A stretch of DNA of 64,000 nucleotides from Burkholderia gladioli (GCF_000959725.1 NZ_CP009323.1:496001-560000), one strand, 5' to 3'; numbered from the stretch's first letter, positions 8,212 to 16,392 are shown. Program-made: numbers and translations. The notes: a model not told the origin generated them from the sequence alone.

Positions 8212-9653
8212 CACTGGCCCCCGCTACGCGACTGATAGTCGGCCAGGCCGGTCGCGAACTGCGTGCGCTGCTGCGGCGTCAGCGCCTTGAGGTAGGCTCC
8301 CTGCTGCTGCGGCGTCATCGAGCCGAACTGGTAGACGGCGATCCCATGCGTCTTCTGGAAGCCCGGGAGCCAGCTCTGGTACTTGTCGGGCGTCAGTCCG
8401 GACGCCTGGAACGCATCCCGCGTGTCCTGCGTCTGCTGCTCGAGCGCCTGCAGCCGGTCGACGAGCGCCAGATTCGTGTTCTTCGAATACGCCGGGTTCG
8501 GGTTGCTCGCGATCGCTGCGTTCAAGCGCGAATCGGTACCGGTGCCGCCGAGCGACATCTGGTTTGCGTACTGCTGCATCAGCTTGTACGCCTCCTCGCT
8601 GTTCTGCACCTTCGCGGCGTCCGACTGCGACATGCCGTGCGAGACCAGCCAGGATTGGATCTGCGTGAGACCCGCGCCGCCCGGGCCGAGGTTTGCGCCC
8701 GACTCGATCGCCTGGCGCACGCCGGCCAGCGTCTGGAGATTGGTCTGCGAGTTGTTCCCCGCGGTCACGGCGTTCGTATATGCCTGCGCCGACTGCGTAG
8801 CGCCGGCCTGCTGGCCGATCGTCGTCGCCGGCGCGTTCGTGGCCGTCATGGGCTGGGGCGGCCGCCCCGTGTACCCCGCACCTCCCTGCGCCGTCGGCGC
8901 GCCCGAGGCCGCGCGCACCGCCCCGGCCGGCATGTAGACCGTGCGGCCGTCGGGCTGCTGGACAGGCACCAGCGCGCCCTGCTCGCCAGGCGTCAACTGA
9001 TTCGGAATCGGCTGGGCGCCAGCGATCGGCTGGCCGGCCGTCGGCGAATTGCCGTTCATGTTGACCGGGATATTCGCCTGGCCGTTGTTCACGTATCCGA
9101 GGTTCACGCCATAGGCGTGCAGCTGCTCCAATCCGCTCATCGAGCGGCGCTGCATGTCGGCGGCAAACGCAGGCATCTGCGACGGATCGGTCGGGATCGC
9201 GGCCTTGATTTGCGCCTCCATCATCGGATGGATCAGACCGGCATCCTTCGCGAACTGGAAGGTCTGCCGCGCTTGGTCGGGCGTCTGCTGGCCGAGCGAC
9301 GACGCCAGGCCGTACAGGTAGTTTGCCTTCTGGACGGCCGTCGACCACGTGTTCTGGTCGAGTGTCTGCGCACCCTGCGCGGCCGCATTGGCGCCCTGCA
9401 TCGTCTCGGCTGTGGTCCAGGCCGTTCGCGGATCCTGCGAGACGATCGCAGCGAGCTTGCTGCGGTCGACTTGTCCGGTTTGAGGATCGGTGGCCTGCTG
9501 ATAGGCCTGGGCGAGCCCCTGGCGCGCCTGTAGCTGCTGCTGGGCGGTCTGGGTCTGCGTGATCTGCCCGGCCAGGCCCACGGCATTGCTCGTGCCCTGG
9601 ACAGGATTCGGCTGCTGAAGAGCCTGATAGATGGAAGTATCGACGCCGGCCAT
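8211..9653 (-). CDS. ejection protein (P22 gp20-like role)
   Basis: A 480-residue Gln/Ala-rich, mostly helical protein without cysteine, the composition usual for proteins ejected with the DNA. The N-terminus (SIYQALQQPNPVQG...) leads into helices rich in AQAYQQATDPQTG; the C-terminus (LTPQQRTQFATGLADYQ) is polar and helical. It is immediately upstream of the transglycosylase-bearing ejection protein, with a stop-start overlap, so the two are probably made in fixed ratio. The 5' leader carries a conserved structured element also present before the portal gene. A short GGGG-CTT-CCCC hairpin covers the region just before the ATG. The function is inferred from composition and gene order. Confidence 0.6.
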   Translation of the reverse strand: MAGVDTSIYQALQQPNPVQGTSNAVGLAGQITQTQTAQQQLQARQGLAQAYQQATDPQTGQVDRSKLAAIVSQDPRTAWTTAETMQGANAAAQGAQTLDQNTWSTAVQKANYLYGLASSLGQQTPDQARQTFQFAKDAGLIHPMMEAQIKAAIPTDPSQMPAFAADMQRRSMSGLEQLHAYGVNLGYVNNGQANIPVNMNGNSPTAGQPIAGAQPIPNQLTPGEQGALVPVQQPDGRTVYMPAGAVRAASGAPTAQGGAGYTGRPPQPMTATNAPATTIGQQAGATQSAQAYTNAVTAGNNSQTNLQTLAGVRQAIESGANLGPGGAGLTQIQSWLVSHGMSQSDAAKVQNSEEAYKLMQQYANQMSLGGTGTDSRLNAAIASNPNPAYSKNTNLALVDRLQALEQQTQDTRDAFQASGLTPDKYQSWLPGFQKTHGIAVYQFGSMTPQQQGAYLKALTPQQRTQFATGLADYQSRSGGQ

Positions 9654-9668
9654 GGGGAAGCCCCGTTC

Positions 9669-9722
9669 ATGGCTGGCGAGGCCGATGCGCCTTACTTCCC
9701 CGGGAGAGCGCCCGGTGCGCTG
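9669..9722 (-). promoter_or_regulatory. conserved structured leader, copy A
   Basis: An element of about 53 nt, nearly identical to one before the portal gene. The blocks TGGCTGGCGAGGCCGA and GCGCCCGGTGCGCT (plus-strand reading) are shared exactly, with a few changes between them. In the minus-strand RNA it can form a CCGGG/CCCGG hairpin (arms 9700-9704 and 9711-9715) and a second GGCG/CGCC hairpin. It ends 16 nt before the start codon of the ejection-protein gene, the place expected of a translational operator. Confidence 0.5.
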
Positions 9723-9761
9723 TTAGTTGGCAATTCTAAGCGATTTTCGAAGCGGCATTGC

Positions 9762-9822
9762 CGATCCGCTTACACCAGGCGCGCCCTACCCGCAACATCT
9801 CCATGCCCGTGAAAGCGGATCG
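9762..9822. repeat. 10-bp perfect inverted repeat with 41-nt spacer
   Basis: CGATCCGCTT at 9762-9771 is mirrored by AAGCGGATCG at 9813-9822. The spacer contains the 8-bp palindrome GGCGCGCC. It lies between the small basic gene and the leader of the ejection-protein gene. A 29-codon minus-strand frame (9736-9825) runs through it but has no ribosome-binding site, so I regard this stretch as noncoding and structured, function unknown. Confidence 0.45.
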
Positions 9823-9832
9823 CATGGGAATT

Positions 9833-10006
9833 TCAATTCTTCGAATCGCCCTTCGACTTGTCGCTCGGCACCGGCGGCAGCTTCGCGCCCTTGCCGCCGC
9901 CCTTCGAATGCGCCGAGCCGAAGCCGGCGCCCAGCTGGTTCGCAGCGCGATCCTGCTCGCGCCGGTTCTGCTCCACGTGGTCTTTCGGATGGTCTTTCAT
10001 CATCAT
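9833..10006 (-). CDS. small basic hydrophilic phage protein
   Basis: A 57-codon frame beginning with three consecutive Met codons (MMMKDHPKDHVEQNRREQDR) and ending in a Lys/Gly/Ser tail (SKGGGKGAKLPPVPSDK). An AGGAG lies 3, 6 or 9 nt before the three ATGs, so the second or third may be used. The neighbouring minus-strand gene ends 14 nt upstream, so it fits the operon. No family is recognised; composition suggests a small DNA- or RNA-associated or scaffolding peptide, which is a guess. Confidence 0.6.
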   Translation of the reverse strand: MMMKDHPKDHVEQNRREQDRAANQLGAGFGSAHSKGGGKGAKLPPVPSDKSKGDSKN

Positions 10007-10019
10007 GTGCTCCTGGTGG

Positions 10020-10343
10020 TTACGACGAGATCACGCCGGCCAGGCGAAGCGCGGCCAGCAGATTGTTGAAGTCGGCTTGCGTGGGCGCCGCCGTCAGGTT
10101 GGCGATCGCCGGCTGGATCAGGACCGTCCCGCGCGTGCTACCGGCAGAGACGCCCGGAATCGCATGAACGTGGTCCGCGCGCGCATAAGCGGTCGAGGTA
10201 CCCACCGCGGCGACCGACGCGAGCGCGGCCGGCGCCGTGGTGCTGGGTTGCGCGCCCGCGCTGTTCACGAAATCGGCGATTTCGTCGAGCTCGACGGGCG
10301 AGCCGCCCTCACTGAGATACACCCGTTCCTTGCCTGTCAGCAT
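10020..10343 (-). CDS. virion fibre-type protein with ADHVH motif
   Basis: A 107-residue protein. The N-terminus LTGKERVYLSEGGSPVELDEIADFV and the later AYARADHVHAIPG motif are common in phage head- or tail-fibre and decoration proteins; the C-terminus is Ala-rich and helical. I chose the internal ATG because GGCGGAGG lies about 6 nt upstream; the longer frame would overlap the gene before it. It sits between tail-stem genes and ejection genes, so a virion accessory fibre is likely. The exact location on the particle cannot be told. Confidence 0.55.
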   Translation of the reverse strand: MLTGKERVYLSEGGSPVELDEIADFVNSAGAQPSTTAPAALASVAAVGTSTAYARADHVHAIPGVSAGSTRGTVLIQPAIANLTAAPTQADFNNLLAALRLAGVISS

Positions 10344-10354
10344 ATGGCCTCCGC

Positions 10355-10573
10355 CTATTTGCGTTTCACTGGCGCGCGCCCCTTCGGCGCGCAATTCACG
10401 ACACGATCAAGCCGCGTCGCCTGTTCCTTCGCCGAGCGCTGGGCGGCCGACAGCCGCTTGCGATCAGCCATGATTTCCTGCGCCTGGGCCAGCGTGTCGG
10501 CGTCCGAACGCGCGCGCCAGCGCGCCTCATCAGCACTGACCGTTGGCGCCGGCGATGCGCGTTTCGTTGCCAT
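10355..10573 (-). CDS. small Arg/Lys-rich helical protein, unknown function
   Basis: A 72-residue highly charged protein (about a quarter Arg plus Lys), predicted mostly helical (ADEARWRARSDADTLAQAQEIMADRKR), with a basic C-terminal tail (APKGRAPVKRK). The start has GGAGG 4 nt upstream. It lies 12 nt before the ribosome-binding region of the fibre-type gene and is probably co-translated. No family recognised. Confidence 0.6.
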   Translation of the reverse strand: MATKRASPAPTVSADEARWRARSDADTLAQAQEIMADRKRLSAAQRSAKEQATRLDRVVNCAPKGRAPVKRK

Positions 10574-10583
10574 AGGGCCTCCG

Positions 10584-10916
10584 TTAGACGCTGGTGACGC
10601 CCGATACCGTCAGCGTCACGCCGGCACCGGAGGCTTCGATCGACATCCCCGCCTGGATTTTCTGGTTGATGAGGTCGATCAGGGTTTCGGACTCGCCAGG
10701 CGCGACCATCACGCGCGCCACGTGGTTCGCATCGCCGGCCGCGCCACTGGCCGGAACGAGGAACACGTCGACGGCCACGGGGGCCGCCGCGCCTGCTGGA
10801 TTCCATGCGGATGCGGCATGGATGGCGCCGGTCGTGTTGCCGGGCATCGGGCCGTACACCTGCGCGGCCGCGCCCGTCAAAACCGCTTGGCAGAACTGAA
10901 CATATTTCGTGGACAT
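10584..10916 (-). CDS. putative virion protein of the tail-stem module
   Basis: A 110-residue protein, N-terminus TKYVQFCQAVLTGAAAQVYGP, with a beta-rich body (VAVDVFLVPASGAAGDANHVARVMVAPGESETL) ending in a short beta-strand tail (ITVSG-like). The pattern resembles small phage structural proteins that carry a beta-sandwich and coat or plug a connector. It is between the 187-residue coiled-coil gene and the small basic gene. Role inferred from context only. Confidence 0.5.
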   Translation of the reverse strand: MSTKYVQFCQAVLTGAAAQVYGPMPGNTTGAIHAASAWNPAGAAAPVAVDVFLVPASGAAGDANHVARVMVAPGESETLIDLINQKIQAGMSIEASGAGVTLTVSGVTSV

Positions 10917-10919
10917 TTT

Positions 10920-11483
10920 TCACCAGGCCGGGACGTGACGAACCGTCCCATTATCGTTGATCGGAATCCACTTCGTCGGATTCCCGGCCAGGGGCGCGTT
11001 CGTCAGTGTCGCCGCCTGCGATGCTGCGCCGTCGAGAAGCGACGACGCGACTTTCAGCTGCCCATTCTTCGCCCGCACGCTCGCCGGCGGGGCGGCCGGC
11101 TCGGTATGCTGCTCGGCCAGCGTCTGGCGCGCGACGGGCGCGTGATCGACGACGGCCACCTGCGGCAGACGCGCCACCACCTCACTCGGCACCTGCTGCG
11201 CGCGCGCGGGCGCCGGCACGAATCCCAGCTCACGACGCTCCAGCTCCACCACCCGCCCGATCAGCGCGGCGAGGAGGGTGAGCGACGGGGCGGCCGCCGC
11301 GGTGGTGTCCTCGATGTCGTCGACGCGCTGGATCAGCTGTGTGAGGTCGATCCCCTGGCCGCCTCCACCGCGCCGTTGCAGCTTGAGCAGGAAGCGCCAC
11401 CACACCTCCGTGACCGTGCGCCCGTCCCCGTTGAGGAAAGGCGTCCCGTAGGGCGGCATCGGCGCGGCAAGGTCATCGGCCAT
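10920..11483 (-). CDS. tail-associated coiled-coil protein, candidate needle or fibre
   Basis: A 187-residue protein. The N-terminal YGTPFLNGDGRTVTEVWWRFLLKLQ segment and C-terminal GNPTKWIPINDNGTVRHVPAW segment are both patterns I recognise from podovirus structural proteins. Between them is a helical stretch (IQRVDDIEDT... ALIGRVVELERREL) that could trimerise. It directly follows the gp10-like gene, where P22 has its needle gp26, but I see no extended heptad repeat of needle length. Called a tail protein, subtype open. Confidence 0.5.
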   Translation of the reverse strand: MADDLAAPMPPYGTPFLNGDGRTVTEVWWRFLLKLQRRGGGGQGIDLTQLIQRVDDIEDTTAAAAPSLTLLAALIGRVVELERRELGFVPAPARAQQVPSEVVARLPQVAVVDHAPVARQTLAEQHTEPAAPPASVRAKNGQLKVASSLLDGAASQAATLTNAPLAGNPTKWIPINDNGTVRHVPAW

Positions 11484-11486
11484 GGT

Positions 11487-12929
11487 TCACTCGTTGACGG
11501 GCTGAGCGTTGAGGAATGCCCCGTTGAGGGCAGTTTTGATCGGCGCCGACCAGAACAGCTCGAACACGCGATCGCGCGCCATCCCGAGCCGCTGGAACTG
11601 CACCGAGCGCAGGTAGTCGCCGAGCGGCCCGAGGTCGGATGCAATCGGGTTGCTCCACGTCTTCCCCTTCGTGTCGCTCCATCGCAGATAGACGGCCGTG
11701 TCGCCCTGAGCATAGGTCGACTGCTCGGCCCCCACCTCGAAGTCGGCGATCAGCTCGCGATAGAGCACCCGGTTTCCGACGTCGACCGAGTGCGGGAAGC
11801 CGCGCCGCCGCACGATCGGCGAGCCGTTGTCGGTCAGCGCGTCGCGATCGAGCAGATAGAGCTTGCCGTTCGCGTAGTCGCCGCCCACGTGCATCCCGTT
11901 CCAGAACGCGGCGGCCGCCACGCGGTGGCGATTCTCGCCGCCGTTCGCGTCCGTGTAGATCCATTCCGTCCATTGCTCGCTCGACAGGTCGTAGGCCCAG
12001 GTCTTGTTTGCCGTCGGGAACGACAGCACGTAGAACATGTGTCCCGACACCTGGAACGTATACGAGGTCGCGTCGGCGATCGTCGGGTAGGACTGCAGCT
12101 CGGAATCGAGCGCGAATGTCGAAATCTTCTTCGCCTCGAGCGCGACGGTGCGCATGATGATGGCGTGGCCCTGCGGATCGCGCGCGAGGAAGAACACGGA
12201 CCCGTCCATCTGCTGGAGCGAGCCGACCGCGGCGCACCCGTGCTGGATGAACACCCCATCCATGCGTGAGAACGTGAAATCGGACGCGCCTGTGTTGGTC
12301 CACAGCTCGGCGGTCTGCGCGCCGAACAGCCAGATATTCCGGTTCGCGACGATCGAGCCCACCAGCGAGTCGGAATAGCCGTTCTTCGCGGCGAAGTCGA
12401 GCGAATCGAACGAAACCTGCTGGTACAGGCTGATATAGAACTGCGCGGTGCCAGGCCGGTTCAGGATGAAATACCCGTCCACCACGTCGACGCGGCTGGC
12501 GCCGTAGAACGCGGGATCCGACACCTGCGCGAAGGCCAGCGACGCCAGGTCGACGGTGTAGCCGTTGCCGGTGCCGTCGACGAGCAGCAGCGTCACGCTG
12601 TTGTCGTTCATCGCGACGGGGCCGCTCGAGGTCAGGATCGTGCCCAGCTTCTTCGGGGCGATCACGCCGTTGGCATCGAAAGCGATGTTGTAGAGGGCGT
12701 TCCCGCACACCCCGAAGAGCCGGCCGTTCGACGAGGTGAATTGCCCGCGCCAGCCCTGCTCAGGCACTTGGGCGAGCAGCGTGAGGCCCGGCATGAGGTG
12801 GTGCGTGGTCGGGAACGGCGAATCCTTCGGATTGGCCTCCATGTAGAGGTTCACGCACCGCTGCGCGGATGCGATGAGGCTCGGTGCCTGGTACGAGCCG
12901 ACGAGCAGCGGAACGCGGGAGCGGGCCAT
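11487..12929 (-). CDS. P22 gp10-like tail hub / DNA stabilisation protein
   Basis: A 480-residue protein, close to the length of P22 gp10 (about 470). The N-terminus LVGSYQAPSLIASAQRCVNLYMEANP is a hallmark of the packaged-DNA-stabilisation family: Ala-Gln-Arg-Cys-Val-Asn-Leu-Tyr. The rest is beta-propeller-like, with repeated short strands and FFLARDPQGH- and GMHVGGDYANGKLYLLD-type turns. It would close the portal channel and hold tailspikes. Its ATG overlaps the upstream stop as TGATG, which fixes the start; a longer in-frame extension is only the shadow of the gp4-like gene. Confidence 0.8.
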   Translation of the reverse strand: MARSRVPLLVGSYQAPSLIASAQRCVNLYMEANPKDSPFPTTHHLMPGLTLLAQVPEQGWRGQFTSSNGRLFGVCGNALYNIAFDANGVIAPKKLGTILTSSGPVAMNDNSVTLLLVDGTGNGYTVDLASLAFAQVSDPAFYGASRVDVVDGYFILNRPGTAQFYISLYQQVSFDSLDFAAKNGYSDSLVGSIVANRNIWLFGAQTAELWTNTGASDFTFSRMDGVFIQHGCAAVGSLQQMDGSVFFLARDPQGHAIIMRTVALEAKKISTFALDSELQSYPTIADATSYTFQVSGHMFYVLSFPTANKTWAYDLSSEQWTEWIYTDANGGENRHRVAAAAFWNGMHVGGDYANGKLYLLDRDALTDNGSPIVRRRGFPHSVDVGNRVLYRELIADFEVGAEQSTYAQGDTAVYLRWSDTKGKTWSNPIASDLGPLGDYLRSVQFQRLGMARDRVFELFWSAPIKTALNGAFLNAQPVNE

Positions 12930-13660
12930 CAGAAGCCACCGCCGCCGTATGGGTTGTAGATGTTCGGCACGCCGCCAATGCCGCCGCCGATATCCAGGCG
13001 CGGGATCTCGGCATTGGTGCCGCGCAGCCGGTTCAAGAGCTTCTTTGCGGTGGCGATCACTACCTGGTCGGGCGGCAGCCCGTACATCGGATAGAGCAGG
13101 ACGGTCAGGTTGTACTCGATCGTGCGCTGGTAGATCGGCGGCATGTTGAAGGCCTCCGCCGGGTTCGTGAAGGTCTGCAGCTGCTGCATCAGCGTGAGGT
13201 GCAGCTCGAACGAGTTGTTCGGGATCGGCCAGATGAAGACGTTGCCGGTCGGAAAGCCGCGATCGTAGTAGATCAGCTGCGGCCAGGACGACAGATTCTT
13301 GAGGCGGATGCGGTCGTAGTCCTCGCGCGCGAACAGCGGGTCGAGGGGGTAGTCGATCGCCGACTGCGCGCCCGTCGCCAGCTGGCGGGCGAACGCCTGC
13401 TCGATGCGCTCCGGTCGCGCGATGTTGAAGTCGCAGCCCGGCCCGATGGTGTACGACTGCTTGCCCGTCGACATCGCGACGACATCGACGGTCTGATATA
13501 CCAGGTAGCGATCGGTCTGCCATTCGGCGAGCATCGACACCATCTCGTCGAATGCGTCGTTCACGTCCTCGGGGCTGGCCGTCTGGCCGACACCCAGCAC
13601 GTTCGCCCGCTTCAGCGCACGCGTGATGAGCTTCTTCGGCGTCGTCTGGGTGGTCGGCAC
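12929..13660 (-). CDS. P22 gp4-like head-tail adaptor
   Basis: A 243-residue protein whose first 80 residues (TPKKLITRALKRANVLGVG ... NDAFDEMVSMLAEWQTDRY) match the start of P22 gp4-type adaptors that bind under the portal ring. The end is Gly/Pro/Asn-rich (GGGIGGVPNIYNPYGG). I chose GTG at 13660 because GGAG lies 5 nt upstream and the previous gene ends 2 nt before it; the longer frame would overlap that gene. It is followed by the gp10-like hub with overlapping codons, the same order as in P22. Confidence 0.75.
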   Translation of the reverse strand: MPTTQTTPKKLITRALKRANVLGVGQTASPEDVNDAFDEMVSMLAEWQTDRYLVYQTVDVVAMSTGKQSYTIGPGCDFNIARPERIEQAFARQLATGAQSAIDYPLDPLFAREDYDRIRLKNLSSWPQLIYYDRGFPTGNVFIWPIPNNSFELHLTLMQQLQTFTNPAEAFNMPPIYQRTIEYNLTVLLYPMYGLPPDQVVIATAKKLLNRLRGTNAEIPRLDIGGGIGGVPNIYNPYGGGGF

Positions 13661-13661
13661 G

Positions 13662-14063
13662 TCAGCTCCCCTGGTTGCCGGCACCGGCCCCGGACGCCGC
13701 GGCCTCGGCGGCAGCGCGCGCCGCCCGCTCGGCATTCGACGGCCGGCCCGGTCGCCCAGGCTGACGGGCCTTGCGGATCACGGTGCCCTGAGCAGTCGTG
13801 CCCGGTGCCGTGGCGACTTCCTCGCCGCTGTCGCGCGCGTCTTCGGGCGCGCCACCTTCCGGGCCGCCACCCTCCGGCCCGCGAGGGTCGCCGTTCTCGT
13901 CGATCTCGCCGAGCGCTGCGGCTTCCTCGAGCTCGTTCTCGACCGTCACGCCGCGGCCGTCCGGCAGCGTCACGTACTTGGGGTACTCGGAATAGGTGTA
14001 CGGCGAGACATAGTTGCGCGGATCCCGCTTGTAGTGCGGATTGCGCTCGTCCAAATTGCTCAT
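13662..14063 (-). CDS. acidic phage protein of the head module, unknown function
   Basis: A 133-residue hydrophilic protein. The N-terminus carries NPHYKRDPRNYVSPYTYSEYPKYVTLPDGRGVTVENE, followed by an acidic stretch and a low-complexity Gly/Glu/Pro-rich half, then an Arg/Ala tail. The asymmetric charge and disorder suggest a short arm or linker protein. It lies between the coat protein and the gp4-like adaptor. No family recognised. Confidence 0.6.
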   Translation of the reverse strand: MSNLDERNPHYKRDPRNYVSPYTYSEYPKYVTLPDGRGVTVENELEEAAALGEIDENGDPRGPEGGGPEGGAPEDARDSGEEVATAPGTTAQGTVIRKARQPGRPGRPSNAERAARAAAEAAASGAGAGNQGS

Positions 14064-14117
14064 GGTTTTCCCGGAAAGATGAAGTCGGAGCGCGCCGCGA
14101 AGCGCGCCCCGAGCGGG

Positions 14118-15332
14118 TTACGACACTTGGATCGGCGCGAACACGCTGCAGCACCATTCCGGCCGCACCATCGTCTGGCCGAAGATGCAGTCCATCCGCG
14201 AGATTTCCTGGTAATTCACGATGTCGAAGCCCTTCACGTAGGCGATCGACATGCCCTTGTACGTGGAGTGCGCCGACTCGATCACGCCGGTTTTCGGCAG
14301 GAGGATGTCGGCCGAGGCGACGGTCATTGCCGACTCGTGGAACACCAGGTTCTTGCGGAAGGTTCCGCCGGCCGGGAGGAACGGCGTGATCGGCGCGTTG
14401 TTGGCCGGCGAAGCCGTGACGGTGCCGTACTGCACGTTGCCCGGCGTGATCGCGGGATAGATCGACAGCGACGTGGCGCCGTTGGCCGCCGGCGCGGTGA
14501 GCACGAATTGCTGCAGCTCGCCCGTCGATTGCTTCGTCACGCGGTTAAGCGCATACACTCCAGGAATCGAGATGATGTCGCCCGCGTTGAGCGTGCCCGA
14601 CAGGGCGTTGATGAGGAGCGTATTGCCCGTCTGGCCCGCGCCGTTGACAGTGGCGGTGGTCGCCGTGCCGGCCGTATGCGTGATGATCGTCTGGTCTTCA
14701 TAGAAGTCCAGGCCCAACGTGTCTTTCGACAGCATGCCGGTGCGGTACTGCTCGCTCAGCTTGATCTGCGGATTGAACAGGCCTGCCAGCGACGCAACCG
14801 CGGTCGCCTGCGTCATCGGATCCAGCACGGCATACCGATCGCCCTTCGGCGCGCTGTTGGTCGTCAGCTTCGCGCCGGCGAGGAGGAACGTCTGCGCGTC
14901 CGGCTTGATGATGTTGCCGTTCGAATCGAAATTCGCCACGGCGGCCGAGGCCATCTCCGACACGCCGATCACGGTGGTGGCCACCGCGCCGGCCAGGTTG
15001 TTCATCGCCGACTTGAGGATCCGCTCGCTGAAGTCGTCCAGCTTCAGGGTGAGATCAGCCTGCGTGAACGACACCGGCACGTTCTTCTGGTTGGAGAGCG
15101 TCAGCGTGGTTTGCGCTTCGTTCGTCGCCTGCGGAACGATGGTCGCGCCGTCGCCGACCACATAATCCACCGGATAGCGGATGCGCACGGTGTCGCCGAT
15201 CTTCGCGCCGGTCCCGTTGAATTGATCGTCGTACTGCTTGTTGATGATGCCCAGCAGCGCATTGCTGTTCACGAATCGGTGAACGGCCTCGCGCGTGATC
15301 TTGCTGATTGTGAGAAGTTGGTTCGCTGCCAC
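14118..15332 (-). CDS. P22-type major coat protein
   Basis: A 404-residue HK97-fold coat protein. The N-terminus AANQLLTISKITREAVHRFVNSNALL and the following KIGDTVRIRYPVDYVV closely follow the P22 coat family. A telokin-like inserted domain is suggested by the region around GDIISIPGVYALNRVTKQSTGELQQFV (about residues 235-275). It assembles the procapsid with the scaffold protein. Translation starts at a GTG with GAGGGA about 6 nt upstream. The leader is unusually structured, with a three-way junction ending 18 nt before the start, which may tune the very high expression needed. Confidence 0.9.
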   Translation of the reverse strand: MAANQLLTISKITREAVHRFVNSNALLGIINKQYDDQFNGTGAKIGDTVRIRYPVDYVVGDGATIVPQATNEAQTTLTLSNQKNVPVSFTQADLTLKLDDFSERILKSAMNNLAGAVATTVIGVSEMASAAVANFDSNGNIIKPDAQTFLLAGAKLTTNSAPKGDRYAVLDPMTQATAVASLAGLFNPQIKLSEQYRTGMLSKDTLGLDFYEDQTIITHTAGTATTATVNGAGQTGNTLLINALSGTLNAGDIISIPGVYALNRVTKQSTGELQQFVLTAPAANGATSLSIYPAITPGNVQYGTVTASPANNAPITPFLPAGGTFRKNLVFHESAMTVASADILLPKTGVIESAHSTYKGMSIAYVKGFDIVNYQEISRMDCIFGQTMVRPEWCCSVFAPIQVS

Positions 15333-15350
15333 GGCTTATCCCTCATGGAT

Positions 15351-15409
15351 CGATTGACGTTTGCCAGGCGGAAATCGCCTGACAGCTACGGCCGGGTAGC
15401 CGTCAATCG
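15351..15409 (-). promoter_or_regulatory. three-way-junction RNA in the coat-gene leader
   Basis: On the RNA, CGATTGACG pairs perfectly with CGTCAATCG (9 bp) and encloses two perfect hairpins. The first is GCTAC/GTAGC with a 6-nt loop; the second is CAGGCG/CGCCTG with loop ATTTC. Joining segments are 0, 3 and 5 nt. All three stems are uninterrupted Watson-Crick pairs, and the structure ends 18 nt before the coat-protein GTG. Function unknown; a translational operator or mRNA stabiliser is plausible. Confidence 0.6.
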
Positions 15410-15472
15410 CCCCATGCGGGACTCACCCCGATACTTCACACGCAAGACTGTGCGCGAGCAGCTTTACTGCGC

Positions 15473-15517
15473 CCGGGCTTGTGGCCCGGTAGGTTGACCA
15501 CCGATTACGGGTCGGTG
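15473..15517 (-). promoter_or_regulatory. two further hairpins in the coat-gene leader
   Basis: Upstream of the three-way junction are CCGGGC/GCCCGG (15473-15478 with 15484-15489, loop of 5) and CACCGA/TCGGTG (15499-15504 with 15512-15517, loop of 7). Neither is followed by a T-run on the minus strand, so they are not obvious intrinsic terminators. The 198-nt gap between scaffold and coat genes is thus largely base-paired. Confidence 0.45.
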
Positions 15518-15530
15518 TCGCCCGTCCTGC

Positions 15531-16304
15531 TCAGCGTGCCGCGCGCCGTTGCCGGTCCCGCGCCGCATGCCATTGCTCGTCCGACAGGTTGTCGTCGAGA
15601 TCCACGTCACCACCACCACCGCCGCCGCCCGACGAACGCCCCGAGGGCGGCTCGATCGGCGGCGGCAACCGATTCCCCGCTTCATCGACAGCCATCGGCC
15701 GCATCGCGCCGGACAGCCGCGCGAGCTCGACGCCGAGCAGAATCGGGTCCATCGACGTCAGACGCGATGCCAGCTCGAGGTCGTTCCCGAGGCTGTACAG
15801 CACCCGGTGCGGGTTCTCCAGGCGGTTGATCGCCTGGAACATCGGCGCTGGGATGCCGCCGATCGCTCCGAACTGCTGCACCACCTGGTCGAAGTCCTGG
15901 AACTCCTTCCGACCCGCCTGCTCCGTTTTCTGGATGGAGGCCAGATATTCACGCTCCGCGATGCGCCGTGCTGCAATGCGCTCCGCCATTTCCTCGACCG
16001 CCTGCTGCGAAGGGGCAGCGCCGCCGGCTCGACCACCGCCCTCCCCGTTACCACCACCATCACCGCCATCACCACCGCCGCCAGCGCCGATTTGCTGCAG
16101 GAGGCGGGCATTCTCGGCCGCCAGACGCTCGGCATTCTGCTCGGCCTCCCGGCGTTGCCGGGTCAATTCGCCGATCCGCGTCATCGCCCACTTGGGAGGG
16201 GGCTCGCCGCGCCGGCTTCCGTCCGTGCCCTGCGGACCATCCTGATTCTCGGGCTGCTGCACCGCGTTATCGGACGCGTCGCCGTTTTCCTGCTTGGGGT
16301 CCAT
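15531..16304 (-). CDS. scaffold-like head assembly protein
   Basis: A 257-residue protein between portal and coat genes, the usual place of a scaffold. It has a polar disordered start, a helical stretch (RIGELTRQRREAEQNAERLAAENARLLQQI), a Gly-rich linker, another helical stretch (EEMAERIAARRIAEREYLASIQ), and a basic C-terminus after an acidic DVDLDDNLSDEQW. A charged helical C-terminus is how P22-type scaffolds bind coat protein. Two poly-Gly runs are striking. Called from position and composition; an uncharacterised head protein is the alternative. A sigma70-like promoter lies about 50 nt upstream. Confidence 0.65.
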   Translation of the reverse strand: MDPKQENGDASDNAVQQPENQDGPQGTDGSRRGEPPPKWAMTRIGELTRQRREAEQNAERLAAENARLLQQIGAGGGGDGGDGGGNGEGGGRAGGAAPSQQAVEEMAERIAARRIAEREYLASIQKTEQAGRKEFQDFDQVVQQFGAIGGIPAPMFQAINRLENPHRVLYSLGNDLELASRLTSMDPILLGVELARLSGAMRPMAVDEAGNRLPPPIEPPSGRSSGGGGGGGDVDLDDNLSDEQWHAARDRQRRAAR

Positions 16305-16352
16305 GATCGCCTTGGGTCATGTTTGGGAACTCCGCTCATCGCGGATGACGAA

Positions 16353-16382
16353 ATTATAGTCAGAAGTCCGAAGTAATTTCAA
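16353..16382 (-). promoter_or_regulatory. sigma70-like late promoter before the scaffold gene
   Basis: On the minus strand TTGAAA and a perfect TATAAT are separated by 18 nt, in the gap between the portal stop and the scaffold start, with room for a leader of about 45 nt. The spacer contains the 11-bp word AGTCCGAAGTA (plus-strand reading, 16365-16375). The same word occurs in a palindrome at 26785-26805, suggesting a common regulator. Confidence 0.65.
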
Positions 16383-16392
16383 AACAGCACAA

